NCBI GenBank assembly: GCA_902784065.1
Contig: CACZTJ010000005.1
Coordinates: 1 to 45,072, forward strand
Length of the DNA: 45,072 nucleotides
Direction of reading: 5' to 3'
DNA from: an uncultured Prevotellaceae bacterium
GTDB lineage: Bacteria; Bacteroidota; Bacteroidia; Bacteroidales; Bacteroidaceae
Every line of letters begins with the position of its first letter. Within the stretch, counting starts at the first letter, position 1. A program made the position numbers and the translations under genes. This document shows, in pieces, positions 34,958 to 43,127 of the stretch. Below the pieces are notes generated by a model that saw only the letters and a list, made by a program, of their open reading frames with translations, ran no database searches and was not told the DNA's origin.

Positions 34958-35544
34958 TGAAAAAGATCTTGTTCCTACACGGATTCTATGCCAGTGGCCA
35001 GTGCATACCAGCGGTGGCATTGTGCGAGGCTTTCACTGGGCGTGCGGAAGTGATAACGCCCGACTTGCCGATGCACCCCAAGGTAGCTGTCAGATTCATC
35101 CACGAGTTGATAGAAGCCGAGCAGCCAGACCTTCTGATTGGCAACAGCTGCGGGGCTTTCTATGCTCAGATGGTGGCTCCCGTTGTAGGCATTCCGGCCT
35201 TACTGGGCAATCCGCACTTCAGGATGACGGACTTTCTGAAGCAGCGCATCGGCGAGCATCAGTACAAGTCACCGCGAAAGGACGGCAATCAGAACTTCGT
35301 CATCGATGAAGCCTTGATTGATGAGTTTGCCGAGATGGAGGCCATCCAATTTAACACCTGCAATCCTGACTTCCAAGATCGTATCTGGGGCTTGTTCGGC
35401 GAACACGACACGCTGGCGCATTTCGAGCCGCTCTTCTTGCAGCACTACAGCCGCTCGTTCCACTTCCCCGGCGGTCATACCCCAACGGCAGACGAAGTCC
35501 GCGACTGGTACGTGCCGTTGGCAGAAAAGCTCCTCAATATTTAG
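34957..35544 (+). CDS. YqiA/YcfP-type alpha/beta hydrolase
   Basis: A 195-residue small alpha/beta hydrolase of the YqiA esterase family. The N terminus KKILFLHGFYASG is the oxyanion strand. The nucleophile is Ser in GNSCGAF, the acid is Asp in GEHDTLA and the base is His in FPGGHTPT. ATG 34957 is chosen because it forms a TAATG overlap with the macro-like gene; an in-frame TTG at 34951 adds two residues. It is probably cytosolic. YqiA family members hydrolyse short acyl esters, and the true substrate is unknown. It sits within the run that contains the AmmeMemoRadiSam genes. Confidence 0.85.
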   Translation: MKKILFLHGFYASGQCIPAVALCEAFTGRAEVITPDLPMHPKVAVRFIHELIEAEQPDLLIGNSCGAFYAQMVAPVVGIPALLGNPHFRMTDFLKQRIGEHQYKSPRKDGNQNFVIDEALIDEFAEMEAIQFNTCNPDFQDRIWGLFGEHDTLAHFEPLFLQHYSRSFHFPGGHTPTADEVRDWYVPLAEKLLNI

Positions 35545-35549
35545 CAAAT

Positions 35550-37853
35550 ATGAAAAAGATTTTGATGACAATGATGTTGGTCATCGCAGTGGTGACGACA
35601 TCGGGAATGACCAAAAAGCAGTTGTTTGACTTCGGCTGGCAGTTTACACATGATGGAACGACGCAGACCGTGGATCTGCCGCACGACTGGGACATCTTCG
35701 AAGGACCCAATGCTGGCAAAGGTGCTACGGGCACTGGCGGAGGATGGTTCGAGGCTGGCAAGGGCGAGTATCGTAAGACATTCAAAACACCCGACGACGA
35801 GATAGTCAAACTTCACTTCGAGGGCGTGTATCAAAAAGCCGAGGTCTATGTCAACGGACAGAAGGCGGGTCAGCATCACTATGGCTACACGCCTTTCACC
35901 GTCGATATGACACCTTATCTTTATAAGGACAAACGCGAAAATGAGGTTATCGTAAAAGTCGACAATTCCGAACAGCCTAACTGCCGCTGGTATAGCGGTT
36001 CTGGCATCTACCGCCATGTATGGCTTGAAACGATGCCCGCACTGCACATTGCCGAGAACGGTGTCTTCGTCACCACACCAGAGGTGAGTGCCGACCAGGC
36101 ACGGGTACAGGTGGATGTGACTGTGCAGAATGAGTCGCAGGCCGACCGCAACGCCACCGTTGTAGTGGGCAGCGCTCAGTTGATGGTAGCTGTGAAGGCT
36201 GGTGAGAGCAAGAGCGTAAGCACCACTTTCTTCGTCAAGGATCCACGCCTGTGGTCACCCGAGACTCCGACACTCTATGAGACGAAAGTAGAACTGAAGG
36301 AAGCAGGCAACATCATCGACAACGCAACAGCGAAATACGGCATCCGCACGTTCTCGTTCGATGCTGAGAATGGCTTCGTGCTCAATGGCAAGAAAGTGCT
36401 CATCAACGGTGCCTGCGTACACCACGACGACGGTGTGCTGGGAGCCCGTGCCTTCGACGATGCCGAAATCCGCAAGGTGCGCCAGATGAAGGAGGCAGGC
36501 TTCAACCTGATTCGTACCTCCCATAATCCCACCACCCGTGCCTTCCTCGATGCCTGCGACTCACTGGGTATGCTCGTCATCGACGAGGCCTTCGACGGCT
36601 GGCGCACACAGAAGAATCCCTACGACTACTCAACCGTCATCGACTCCTGCTTCCGTCAGGACATCCACGCGATGGTGCTGCGCGACCGCAACCACCCGAG
36701 TATCATCTCGTGGAGCATCGGCAACGAGGTCATCGAGCGCAAGGACATCCGCGTGGTCTATACAGCCCGACAGATGAAGCAGGCCATCCACGAACTGGAC
36801 ACGACGCGCCCCGTCACCGAGGCCCTTTGTGCCTGGGACAGCGACTGGGAGATCTACGACCCGCATGCTGAGGTGCTCGACGTGGCAGGCTACAACTACA
36901 TGATCTTCAAGCACGCCTCTGACCATGAGCGCGACCCCAAACGCATCATCTGGCAGACGGAGAGCTATCCGCGCGATGCTTTCAGCAACTGGGCTGTAAC
37001 CCACGATTTCCCATACGTCGTGGGCGACATCGTATGGACGGGCCTCGACTACCTGGGCGAGAGTGCTATAGGTCGCTATTATTATGAAGGAGAACGGCCG
37101 GGCGAACACTGGTTTGACGGTGGCTTCCCCGAATGGCACGGTGCCTACTGCGGCGATGTCGATATCACTGGCTGGCGCAAACCCATCAGCCACTATCGCG
37201 AGATGTTATGGCATAAAGATACGCCACTCTACATGGCTGTGAAAGAACCGGATGGCTACCACGGCGAAATCAAGACAACGATGTGGAGCGTATGGCCCAC
37301 ATGGGAGTCGTGGACATGGCCCGGTTGGGAGGGTAAACCCGTCGAAGTGGAGGTATATACCCGTCAGCCCGAAGTAAAGCTGTATCTCGACGACCAGCTC
37401 ATCGGCACAAAGCACGTAAACCGCGACACCGAGTTCAAGGCTGTCTTCTCAGTACCCTATAAGGCCGGCACCCTCCGTGCAGAAGCCGGTGGTGAGAGCG
37501 TGACACTGAAAACCGCCGGCGAACCAGCCCGACTGCGCCTCACCCCCGACCACACCGTGATGACTGCCGACGGCCAATCGCTTACCTTCGTCACCGTCGA
37601 AGTCCTTGACAAGCAAGGCGCACTCGTCCCCGAAGCCGCCATCCCCTGTGAGGCCAGTGTGAAGGGAGCTGGTACGCTGTTAGCCTTCGCCTCTGCCGAC
37701 CTGAAGGACACAGAGCCCTACACCTCACCGCGTGTAAAAACGTGGAAGGGGCGCACCCTCCTTGTCGTCCGCAGCATGCAGAAGGGAGGTTCCGTCAACG
37801 TAACCATCAAGAGCTCGCTGCCAACCGTCAGCCTGTCACTAAAGAGCAAGTAA
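35550..37853 (+). CDS. GH2 glycosidase (beta-galactosidase-like)
   Basis: A 767-residue secreted enzyme (signal peptide about 1-18). The order is a sugar-binding jelly-roll (about 25-165), an immunoglobulin-like domain (about 170-265), the TIM barrel (about 275-560) and C-terminal beta-domains. The acid/base is E393 in WSIGNEVIE and the nucleophile is E471 in WQTESYPRDA. It is of the shorter Bacteroidota beta-galactosidase type, and beta-mannosidase or beta-glucuronidase activity cannot be excluded. It starts 5 bp after the hydrolase stop and ends the run; a strong hairpin follows. Its glycan role seems unrelated to the upstream radical SAM genes. Confidence 0.9.
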   Translation: MKKILMTMMLVIAVVTTSGMTKKQLFDFGWQFTHDGTTQTVDLPHDWDIFEGPNAGKGATGTGGGWFEAGKGEYRKTFKTPDDEIVKLHFEGVYQKAEVYVNGQKAGQHHYGYTPFTVDMTPYLYKDKRENEVIVKVDNSEQPNCRWYSGSGIYRHVWLETMPALHIAENGVFVTTPEVSADQARVQVDVTVQNESQADRNATVVVGSAQLMVAVKAGESKSVSTTFFVKDPRLWSPETPTLYETKVELKEAGNIIDNATAKYGIRTFSFDAENGFVLNGKKVLINGACVHHDDGVLGARAFDDAEIRKVRQMKEAGFNLIRTSHNPTTRAFLDACDSLGMLVIDEAFDGWRTQKNPYDYSTVIDSCFRQDIHAMVLRDRNHPSIISWSIGNEVIERKDIRVVYTARQMKQAIHELDTTRPVTEALCAWDSDWEIYDPHAEVLDVAGYNYMIFKHASDHERDPKRIIWQTESYPRDAFSNWAVTHDFPYVVGDIVWTGLDYLGESAIGRYYYEGERPGEHWFDGGFPEWHGAYCGDVDITGWRKPISHYREMLWHKDTPLYMAVKEPDGYHGEIKTTMWSVWPTWESWTWPGWEGKPVEVEVYTRQPEVKLYLDDQLIGTKHVNRDTEFKAVFSVPYKAGTLRAEAGGESVTLKTAGEPARLRLTPDHTVMTADGQSLTFVTVEVLDKQGALVPEAAIPCEASVKGAGTLLAFASADLKDTEPYTSPRVKTWKGRTLLVVRSMQKGGSVNVTIKSSLPTVSLSLKSK

Positions 37854-37860
37854 CAAACCC

Positions 37861-37920
37861 ACGTAGGTGGGGGATGTTGAGGTGACATCCCCCACCTACG
37901 TCATCTCGACAGATGTTTTT
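37861..37920. terminator. Perfect 17-bp hairpin and second hairpin between convergent genes
   Basis: ACGTAGGTGGGGGATGT (37861-37877) and its exact complement (37885-37901) form a GC-rich stem with a 7-nt loop. A second small hairpin, CATCT-CGAC-AGATG (37902-37915), ends in a T run. Together they probably terminate the GH2 transcript and may act for the convergent thioesterase too. The bases around 37900 resemble the TGTCAYYTCGA repeat at 241-388. Confidence 0.75.
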
Positions 37921-38329
37921 AAAGTCCGTCGTAGTCTGTGATGGCCTTGCGCCATTCGTCGGAAAACGGTATGGACTGCTTATGCTCCAGATCATACAGC
38001 ACCAATATCGACAGGCATCGGCTCTTTACCTCCTGCGTATTGGTGTCAATGATTTCCTGTTCCAGATGGAAACTCTTATTGCCAAGTTTGACGGTACGGG
38101 TGCGAACGGCAATCCTGTCAGTGCCTTTTATTTGGGCAAAGAACTCTACCTCTATCTTCACCACAAAGATAGCATACTGATCCCAGTCGAAGCCTTTGCA
38201 CACGGTGGAGACATAGTCAGTCTTTCCCGAGTCGTAGAACTGAAAATATATGGTATTGTTAACGTGCCCGAACTTGTCAACATCGTTGAAACGTATCTGA
38301 AGCGGCACCACATTATGAAATATGTTCAT
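37919..38329 (-). CDS. Hotdog-fold acyl-CoA thioesterase (YbgC/4HBT type)
   Basis: A 136-residue cytosolic hotdog protein. IRFNDVDKFGHVNNTIYFQF carries the Asp and the GHVNN turn that define 4-hydroxybenzoyl-CoA thioesterase-like enzymes. The rest (EVEFFAQIKGTDRIAVRT, KSFHLEQEIID) fits the fold. It hydrolyses an acyl-CoA or acyl-ACP of unknown chain length. It diverges from the YbjQ gene across a paired promoter. Confidence 0.88.
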   Translation of the reverse strand: MNIFHNVVPLQIRFNDVDKFGHVNNTIYFQFYDSGKTDYVSTVCKGFDWDQYAIFVVKIEVEFFAQIKGTDRIAVRTRTVKLGNKSFHLEQEIIDTNTQEVKSRCLSILVLYDLEHKQSIPFSDEWRKAITDYDGL

Positions 38330-38354
38330 CTTAAACTATTGTTAATTTTGGGTG

Positions 38355-38392
38355 CAAAAGTACGAAAAATCGATTTGAAATCAGTAACTTTG
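38355..38392. promoter_or_regulatory. Divergent -7 box pair, thioesterase/YbjQ
   Basis: CAAAAGTA (38355-38362; TACTTTTG on minus) and TAACTTTG (38385-38392) point away from each other with exactly 22 bp between. Neither has TTTG at the usual -33 spacing. The same geometry occurs at 41475-41512, 43128-43165 and 44021-44058. Confidence 0.6.
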
Positions 38393-38473
38393 CAAAGAAA
38401 ATAGCGAGAAATAGTGCAACTTCTCGCATCATTCTAACGTCTAATAGATAGAAACTTTTAAAAAGAAACGATT

Positions 38474-38791
38474 ATGATACTCTCAACAACTCCACAAATT
38501 GAAGGTCACACTATCCGCGAGTACAAGGGTATAGTGACAGGTGAAACCATTATTGGTGCTAACATGTTCAAGGATCTGTTTGCTGGCATCCGCGACATCG
38601 TAGGTGGTCGTGCAGGCGCATATGAGAAAGTACTTGCCGAAGCCAAGGATACTTCCATACAGGAGATGATGCAACGTGCCCAGGCCATGGGAGCCAACGC
38701 CATCGTAGGCATTGACATCGACTATGAGACTGTCGGAGCCAATGGCTCGATGCTCATGGTTGCCACTAGCGGAACGGCAGTTGTAATCTAA
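38474..38791 (+). CDS. YbjQ family protein (UPF0145)
   Basis: A 105-residue cytosolic protein of the YbjQ/UPF0145 family, which folds as a pentameric dodecin-like or heavy-metal-binding-like assembly. Recognised by [37 protein letters not shown] and the terminal [12 protein letters not shown]. Length and end match the family. The cellular role is not established. It is transcribed from the paired promoter upstream, with about 75 nt of leader. An AraC remnant overlaps its 3' end on the other strand. Confidence 0.9.
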   Translation: MILSTTPQIEGHTIREYKGIVTGETIIGANMFKDLFAGIRDIVGGRAGAYEKVLAEAKDTSIQEMMQRAQAMGANAIVGIDIDYETVGANGSMLMVATSGTAVVI

Positions 38792-38960
38792 ACTCCCTGG
38801 GGGTCATGCCCTTCATGCGGTTGAAGAAGCGGGCGAAGGTGGTGACTTCAGCGAAATGGAGCTGTTCGGAGATCTGGGTGACATGGCGCTGCCCCCGTTG
38901 CAAGCAGCCAAAGGAAAAGTTCAATAAGGCATAGGACGGCTTCGCGACAGAATTCAACAA
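38766..38960 (-). pseudogene. Remnant of an AraC-family regulator (C-terminal HTH)
   Basis: The last 40 or so residues of this frame read VTQISEQLHFAEVTTFARFF then [12 protein letters not shown], which is the second helix-turn-helix and tail of an AraC/XylS regulator. Upstream of about 38890 the frame turns into unrelated sequence and no effector domain or first HTH is present. The remnant overlaps the 3' end of the YbjQ gene by 26 bp. It is best read as decayed DNA, not an expressed protein. The interval to 39045 holds nothing else recognisable. Confidence 0.72.
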
Positions 38961-39045
38961 AAGTTAAATCCCAAGGCAAATTCGTACTGCTTTGGTTTTT
39001 TTTGTTTAACTTACCATCAGTTATATAACCAAAAACTATTCGATT

Positions 39046-39678
39046 ATGAGAAAATTGTTTTTCTGCCTTATGGCAATGATGGGTGTGCTGACCCTTTCTG
39101 CACAATGCGAGCTTGGCTCGGGAATGAGTGTTTATGATTTCACAGTGAAGGACGAAGCAGGCAAGGACGTGTCGCTCTCCGAGTACAAGGGTAAGGTGCT
39201 ATTGATTGTGAACACCGCTACCCGATGCGGATTCACACCACAGTACAAGGAACTGGAAGCACTCTATGAGAAGTATGCAAAGGACGGCTTCGAAATTCTG
39301 GACTTCCCTTGCAATCAGTTTGGCGAACAGGCTCCTGGTACGATTCAGGAGATTCACCAGTTCTGCACGGCCAACTTCGATATCCAGTTCCCACAGTTCG
39401 ACAAGATTGATGTGAACGGAGCCAACGAGCATCCTCTCTACACTTATTTGAAGGCACAAAAGGGTTTCGGTGGCTTTGACACCAACGATCAGCGAGGCAA
39501 GTTTATGGACGATATGCTCCGTAAGCGCGATGCCGATTTCGACAAGAAGAGTGACATCAAGTGGAATTTCACCAAGTTCCTTATCTCTCGCGACGGACGA
39601 GTACTGAAACGCTATGAACCGACAGACAAGATGAGCTGTATCGAAGCTGATTTGTTGATGGAATTAAATCATCGATAA
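39046..39678 (+). CDS. Secreted glutathione peroxidase-like protein
   Basis: A 210-residue thiol peroxidase of the GPx family with a signal peptide (about 1-19, ending SAQ). The mature part begins with the VYDFTVKDEAGKDVSLSEYKG strand. The peroxidatic Cys is C61 in NTATRCGFTPQY, FPCNQFGEQAPG carries the usual Gln and a second Cys, and IKWNFTKFLI supplies the Trp-Asn. Cys replaces selenocysteine as in most bacteria; thioredoxin-type proteins are the likely reductants in the periplasm. It overlaps the convergent aminotransferase by 10 bp. Confidence 0.93.
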   Translation: MRKLFFCLMAMMGVLTLSAQCELGSGMSVYDFTVKDEAGKDVSLSEYKGKVLLIVNTATRCGFTPQYKELEALYEKYAKDGFEILDFPCNQFGEQAPGTIQEIHQFCTANFDIQFPQFDKIDVNGANEHPLYTYLKAQKGFGGFDTNDQRGKFMDDMLRKRDADFDKKSDIKWNFTKFLISRDGRVLKRYEPTDKMSCIEADLLMELNHR

Positions 39679-40838
39679 TTCTTTGCTTTTGCGTCCATTT
39701 CAGAGAGACGATCGAGGGCTGCAAGAAGCGTCTCGTCACGCTTGGCGAAGTGGAAACGGATTAGGTGATTCACATCCGAGCGGAAGAAACAACTACCAGG
39801 CACTGCCCCTACTCCAACATGCTCGGCTAGCCACTCGCAGAAGTGGAGGTCATCTTTTACGCCGTACTTTGAAACATCGAGCAGCACGTAATAGGCTCCT
39901 TGCGGGTCAGTGAACGAGAGCCCAAACTGGCGCAGACCGTCGCAGAAGAGCTGCTTCATGTGGGTGTAGTGCGCCTGAAGTTTGTCATAGTAACTGTCAG
40001 GGAAACACAGGCCAACGGTGGCAGCCTCCATCAGGGGAGCCGCTGCGCCGACAGTCAGGAAATCATGTACCTTCTTCACACGATCGATGATGCGCTCAGG
40101 AGCAATAACATAGCCCAGACGCCAGCCCGTGATGCTGTAGGTTTTCGAAAGCGAACTACATGAGATGGTACGCTCCCACATGCCGGGCAGCGTGGAAATA
40201 TAGACATGCTTGTGAGGGGCATAGACGATATGCTCGTACACCTCGTCGGTGATAACATAGCCGTCGTAGTGTATCACGATATCAGCTATCTGCTGCAGTT
40301 CCTCGCGGGTAAAGACCTTGCCACAGGGGTTCGACGGGTTGCACAGCACCAGCGCCTTGGCTCCCTCTCTGAATGCATCCTCAATCAGGTTGGCATCGAA
40401 TGTATATGTCGGCGGAACAAGAGGAATATAGACAGGCTCAGCCCCTGTGAGAATCGTATCGGCAGTATAGTTCTCGTAGAACGGCGAGAAGATGGCTACC
40501 TTATCACCGGGGTTTACCACAGTCATCATTGCTGCCATCATTGCCTCAGTTGAGCCGCACGTAACGACAATGTTCTTGTCGGCATCTATCGGCAGGCCTG
40601 TCCAACGGCTCTGCTTCTTGGCCAGTGCCTCACGGAAGTTCTGCGCTCCCCAAGTGATGGCATACTGATGAGGTCCGGAAGTTGCAATCTCTGCCAGCCT
40701 ATCGGTAATTTCCCGTGGCGGGTCGAAGTCAGGGAATCCCTGCGAGAGGTTGATGGCCTCATAGCGGTTGCTGATGCGAGTCATGCGCCGGATGATAGAA
40801 TCCGTAAAACCTGCTGTGCGTGTAGATAGTGGTTTCAT
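39669..40838 (-). CDS. Class I/II PLP-dependent aminotransferase (YbdL/KAT-like)
   Basis: A 389-residue fold-type I aminotransferase. NLSQGFPDFDPP near the N terminus, CNPSNPCGKVFTREEL, ITDEVYEHIVY and the PLP lysine in SSLSKTYSITGWRLGY are all present, and LIRFHFAKRDE near the end carries the substrate-carboxylate Arg. It is most like methionine/glutamine or kynurenine aminotransferases. ATG 40838 is preferred over the in-frame ATG at 40859, which would overlap the preceding fragment's coding end. It begins 1 bp after the stop of the truncated nitroreductase and is likely cotranscribed with it and the rhodanese gene. Confidence 0.93.
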   Translation of the reverse strand: MKPLSTRTAGFTDSIIRRMTRISNRYEAINLSQGFPDFDPPREITDRLAEIATSGPHQYAITWGAQNFREALAKKQSRWTGLPIDADKNIVVTCGSTEAMMAAMMTVVNPGDKVAIFSPFYENYTADTILTGAEPVYIPLVPPTYTFDANLIEDAFREGAKALVLCNPSNPCGKVFTREELQQIADIVIHYDGYVITDEVYEHIVYAPHKHVYISTLPGMWERTISCSSLSKTYSITGWRLGYVIAPERIIDRVKKVHDFLTVGAAAPLMEAATVGLCFPDSYYDKLQAHYTHMKQLFCDGLRQFGLSFTDPQGAYYVLLDVSKYGVKDDLHFCEWLAEHVGVGAVPGSCFFRSDVNHLIRFHFAKRDETLLAALDRLSEMDAKAKNYR

Positions 40839-40839
40839 T

Positions 40840-41034
40840 TCACTTAACAATCTCTTCAATAGCCTTACGTTTCTTCTCTTTTAATTCATCTGCAGCATAG
40901 CCGATGGGAATAAGCACAGCAGAGGGAGCTAACCGGACACATTCCATTATGTAGTCCAGCTTTTCCTGTTCAACACGCTTCTCCTGATAGCTTCTACAGC
41001 TATATCTTGCTTTAACTAATTCAAGTAAGTTCAT
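40840..41034 (-). pseudogene. Nitroreductase with large in-frame internal deletion
   Basis: The 64-residue frame starts MNLLELVKARYSCRSYQ and reaches VRLAPSA, the standard N terminus of a nitroreductase. It then jumps to LIPIGYAADELKEKKRK, the standard C terminus. The middle of the domain (roughly 100 residues including most FMN contacts) is missing, with the frame kept. The junction is at about 40912-40925. A normal enzyme is about 165-200 residues, so this product should not bind flavin properly. It sits between rhodanese and aminotransferase genes on the same strand, and its frame is kept up to the next start codon. Confidence 0.8.
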
Positions 41035-41039
41035 TGTCA

Positions 41040-41429
41040 TCACTGTTTATTTGTGAATACTACAGGCATATTGGCCTCTTTCCATGCAAGGATGCCACCT
41101 TTGAGGTTTACACACTTATAACCGACGTCTGCCAACTTTCCGGCAGCATTAGCAGAGCGGCGACCACTACGGCAATAGATGGCAATAGTCTTATCTTTCG
41201 GAAGTTTCGCCTTAGCCTGTTCCACGAAGTCGCTTTGGAACTGGTCGATAAGGATTGCTCCCTTGATATGACCATCGGCAAACTCATCGGCCTTACGTAC
41301 GTCGAGGATTACTACGTTAGAGTCTGCTATCAATTCGGCAAACTCCTTCACATCATAATCTTCAAAATTCTGGCTGCAAGCCGTGTTCAGCCCAAGGACA
41401 GCCAATAAAAGGGTTAAAATCTTTTTCAT
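41040..41429 (-). CDS. Rhodanese-domain lipoprotein
   Basis: A 129-residue protein with a lipoprotein signal (lipobox LNTAC, C18) and one rhodanese domain. ILDVRKADEFADGHIKGA is the entry motif, and the active-site loop CRSGRRS gives catalytic C86. It is probably anchored in the envelope and transfers or senses sulfane sulfur. It is the first gene of a minus-strand group followed by the deleted nitroreductase and an aminotransferase. It diverges from the WbuC-MsrA gene across a paired promoter, which suits a shared oxidative or sulfur stress theme. Confidence 0.92.
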   Translation of the reverse strand: MKKILTLLLAVLGLNTACSQNFEDYDVKEFAELIADSNVVILDVRKADEFADGHIKGAILIDQFQSDFVEQAKAKLPKDKTIAIYCRSGRRSANAAGKLADVGYKCVNLKGGILAWKEANMPVVFTNKQ

Positions 41430-41474
41430 ATATTTCCCATTGTTTATAAATTAAACTTTTGTTAAAACTTGGCA

Positions 41475-41512
41475 CAAAGGTAGCAAAAATTCTTCATTTT
41501 TCCGTACCTTTG
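41475..41512. promoter_or_regulatory. Divergent -7 box pair, rhodanese/WbuC-MsrA
   Basis: CAAAGGTA (41475-41482; TACCTTTG on minus) and TACCTTTG (41505-41512) face away with exactly 22 bp between. The plus-strand 5' UTR would be about 25-28 nt. No TTTG lies at the usual -33 spacing for either strand. Confidence 0.65.
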
Positions 41513-41544
41513 CCAATAAATTTGCGTAAACGGGCTACAATACA

Positions 41545-42459
41545 ATGAAGATTATAGACGAACAGTTATTGAACGGACTGGCTGAAGAAGCCAAAAAGTC
41601 GCCGAGGCTAAGGAAGAACTACAACTTCCATCAGAGCCTTCAGGACAAGTGCCACCGATTCCTCAATGCTTTGGAACCAGGCACATTTATCCCAGTGCAT
41701 CACCATCCCGACAAAGACGAGACCTTTGTGATTCTGAAAGGAAAGGTTCGCGTGACAACCTACAATGACGAGGGTGAGATAGTGAACTCTTGCGTCATCA
41801 GTCAGGAGAGCGGTCACTACGGCGTGGATATTCCTAAGAACGTCTGGCACGGGTTGGAGTGCCTGGAGCCCAGCGTTCTGTTGGAGTGCAAGGCAGGGCC
41901 ATTCGTAGAACATGAGGTAGACGGAATCCTGGAAACAAAGCCCACCAAGGACATCTATTTTGCAGGTGGTTGTTTCTGGGGAACAGAGCATTACTTCAAG
42001 CAGATCGAGGGCGTGGCCATTACAGAAGTGGGATTCGCCAATGGACACACGGAGAACCCGACGTACAAGGAGGTCTATACCGACACGACAGGCTTTGCAG
42101 AGACCGTCTTTGTGAGGTTCTATCCCGATGTGGTGAGCCTCGAATTCCTGTTACAGATGTTCTTCAAGGCCATCGACCCGACCAGTCTCAACAAACAGGG
42201 ACACGACGAGGGTACTCGCTATCGCACTGGTGTTTATTATACCGATCCTACGGATTTGCTCGTCATCGAGAAGGTTTTTACCGAAGAGCAGAAGAATTAT
42301 CAGCAGCCCTTGGCCGTTGAAAAACTGCCTCTGCAAAACTTCTACACAGCCGAAGAGTATCATCAGGACTACCTTGACAAGAATCCTGATGGCTATTGTC
42401 ATTTGCCTCAGTCACTATTTGAGTTTGCAAGGAAGGTTAAGGCTGCGAACGGCTACTGA
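41545..42459 (+). CDS. WbuC-type cupin fused to methionine sulfoxide reductase A
   Basis: A 304-residue fusion. Residues 1-130 match the WbuC cupin family: NYNFHQSLQDKCHRFLNAL, metal ligands H52-H54 with E59, and the second-motif H102 in VWHGLE. Residues 135-304 are MsrA, with IYFAGGCFWGTEHYF giving catalytic C143, QGHDEGTRYRTGVYY and EEYHQDYLDKNP. C285 near the end may act as a resolving Cys. MsrA reduces methionine-S-sulfoxide with thioredoxin. The cupin's job is unknown; WbuC proteins are often found in O-antigen loci. No signal peptide is present, so it is cytosolic. It overlaps the convergent MBL remnant by 23 bp. Confidence 0.92.
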   Translation: MKIIDEQLLNGLAEEAKKSPRLRKNYNFHQSLQDKCHRFLNALEPGTFIPVHHHPDKDETFVILKGKVRVTTYNDEGEIVNSCVISQESGHYGVDIPKNVWHGLECLEPSVLLECKAGPFVEHEVDGILETKPTKDIYFAGGCFWGTEHYFKQIEGVAITEVGFANGHTENPTYKEVYTDTTGFAETVFVRFYPDVVSLEFLLQMFFKAIDPTSLNKQGHDEGTRYRTGVYYTDPTDLLVIEKVFTEEQKNYQQPLAVEKLPLQNFYTAEEYHQDYLDKNPDGYCHLPQSLFEFARKVKAANGY

Positions 42460-42976
42460 AGTTGATGCGCACGCCCTTGTCATCGACCATCATGTCCATG
42501 CCACCATTGTTGCCGTTGCTGACGGTCGGCTGGCGCTCGCCGTCGAAGAGATACTTGATCTGGCCCTTGTAGTTTCGCATGCTGTTTGGGACGAGAGGCA
42601 TGTCGCCTGCATTCAGATAGACCTCGGGGAAAGGTCCTACCCCACCCGCATGGTCGCCGTGGGCATGGGTCAGCATCATGGTGACGGGCTTGGACGTTAT
42701 CTTCGCTACAATCTTGTCCAGCCCGGGAATAACCGTTCCTGCATCTATCAGGATTGCTCGGTCGTTTCCTTCAACGAGGTAGAGCGACTCATTATAGACG
42801 CGATGTCCGTTCCCTATCCAAGTATGCTCATCGAGCTGGCGGAATACCACTTCATCATCCTGATAAAACACTTTGCCGCGAAGATCACGGCTGTTGATTT
42901 CGGTTTCCTGCGCCCCGACCGTAAGAGGCATCAGGCTAAGCAGCATGGCTGCGAGAAAAAAACTTTTGTACGTCAT
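42437..42976 (-). pseudogene. Exported metallo-beta-lactamase-fold hydrolase, C-terminally truncated
   Basis: A 179-residue frame with a signal peptide (about 1-22) and the first half of a metallo-beta-lactamase fold: ILIDAGTVIPGLDKIV and the zinc motif THAHGDHAGG. The family is usually 250-300 residues and needs a later GHTPG-type His, Asp and final His, none of which is present. After YLFDGERQP the sequence loses family character. The 3' end overlaps msrA, so a deletion probably joined them. It may be inactive. An expressed short variant cannot be ruled out, because the promoter at 43128-43135 looks intact. Confidence 0.7.
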
Positions 42977-42979
42977 CGT

Positions 42980-43078
42980 TTATCTAATATAATGGGTTTC
43001 TGTTAACTCTTCCTGAATCTTCGGTGGTAATGTTGTCATAACTGTCATCAAAGAAATAATAATTCGTTTCATTGCCAT
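42980..43078 (-). CDS. Possible 32-residue peptide ahead of the MBL remnant
   Basis: The frame begins MAMKRIIISLMTVMTTL, like the start of a signal peptide, and ends ELTETHYIR three bases before the MBL gene start. It lies downstream of the -7 box at 43128-43135. It could be a leader peptide or the stub of a deleted exported protein. Confidence 0.35.
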   Translation of the reverse strand: MAMKRIIISLMTVMTTLPPKIQEELTETHYIR

Positions 43079-43127
43079 ATTGTTTAGTTTAGTATTACTG
43101 CAAATCCTTATTCCCAACTTTTTGTTG

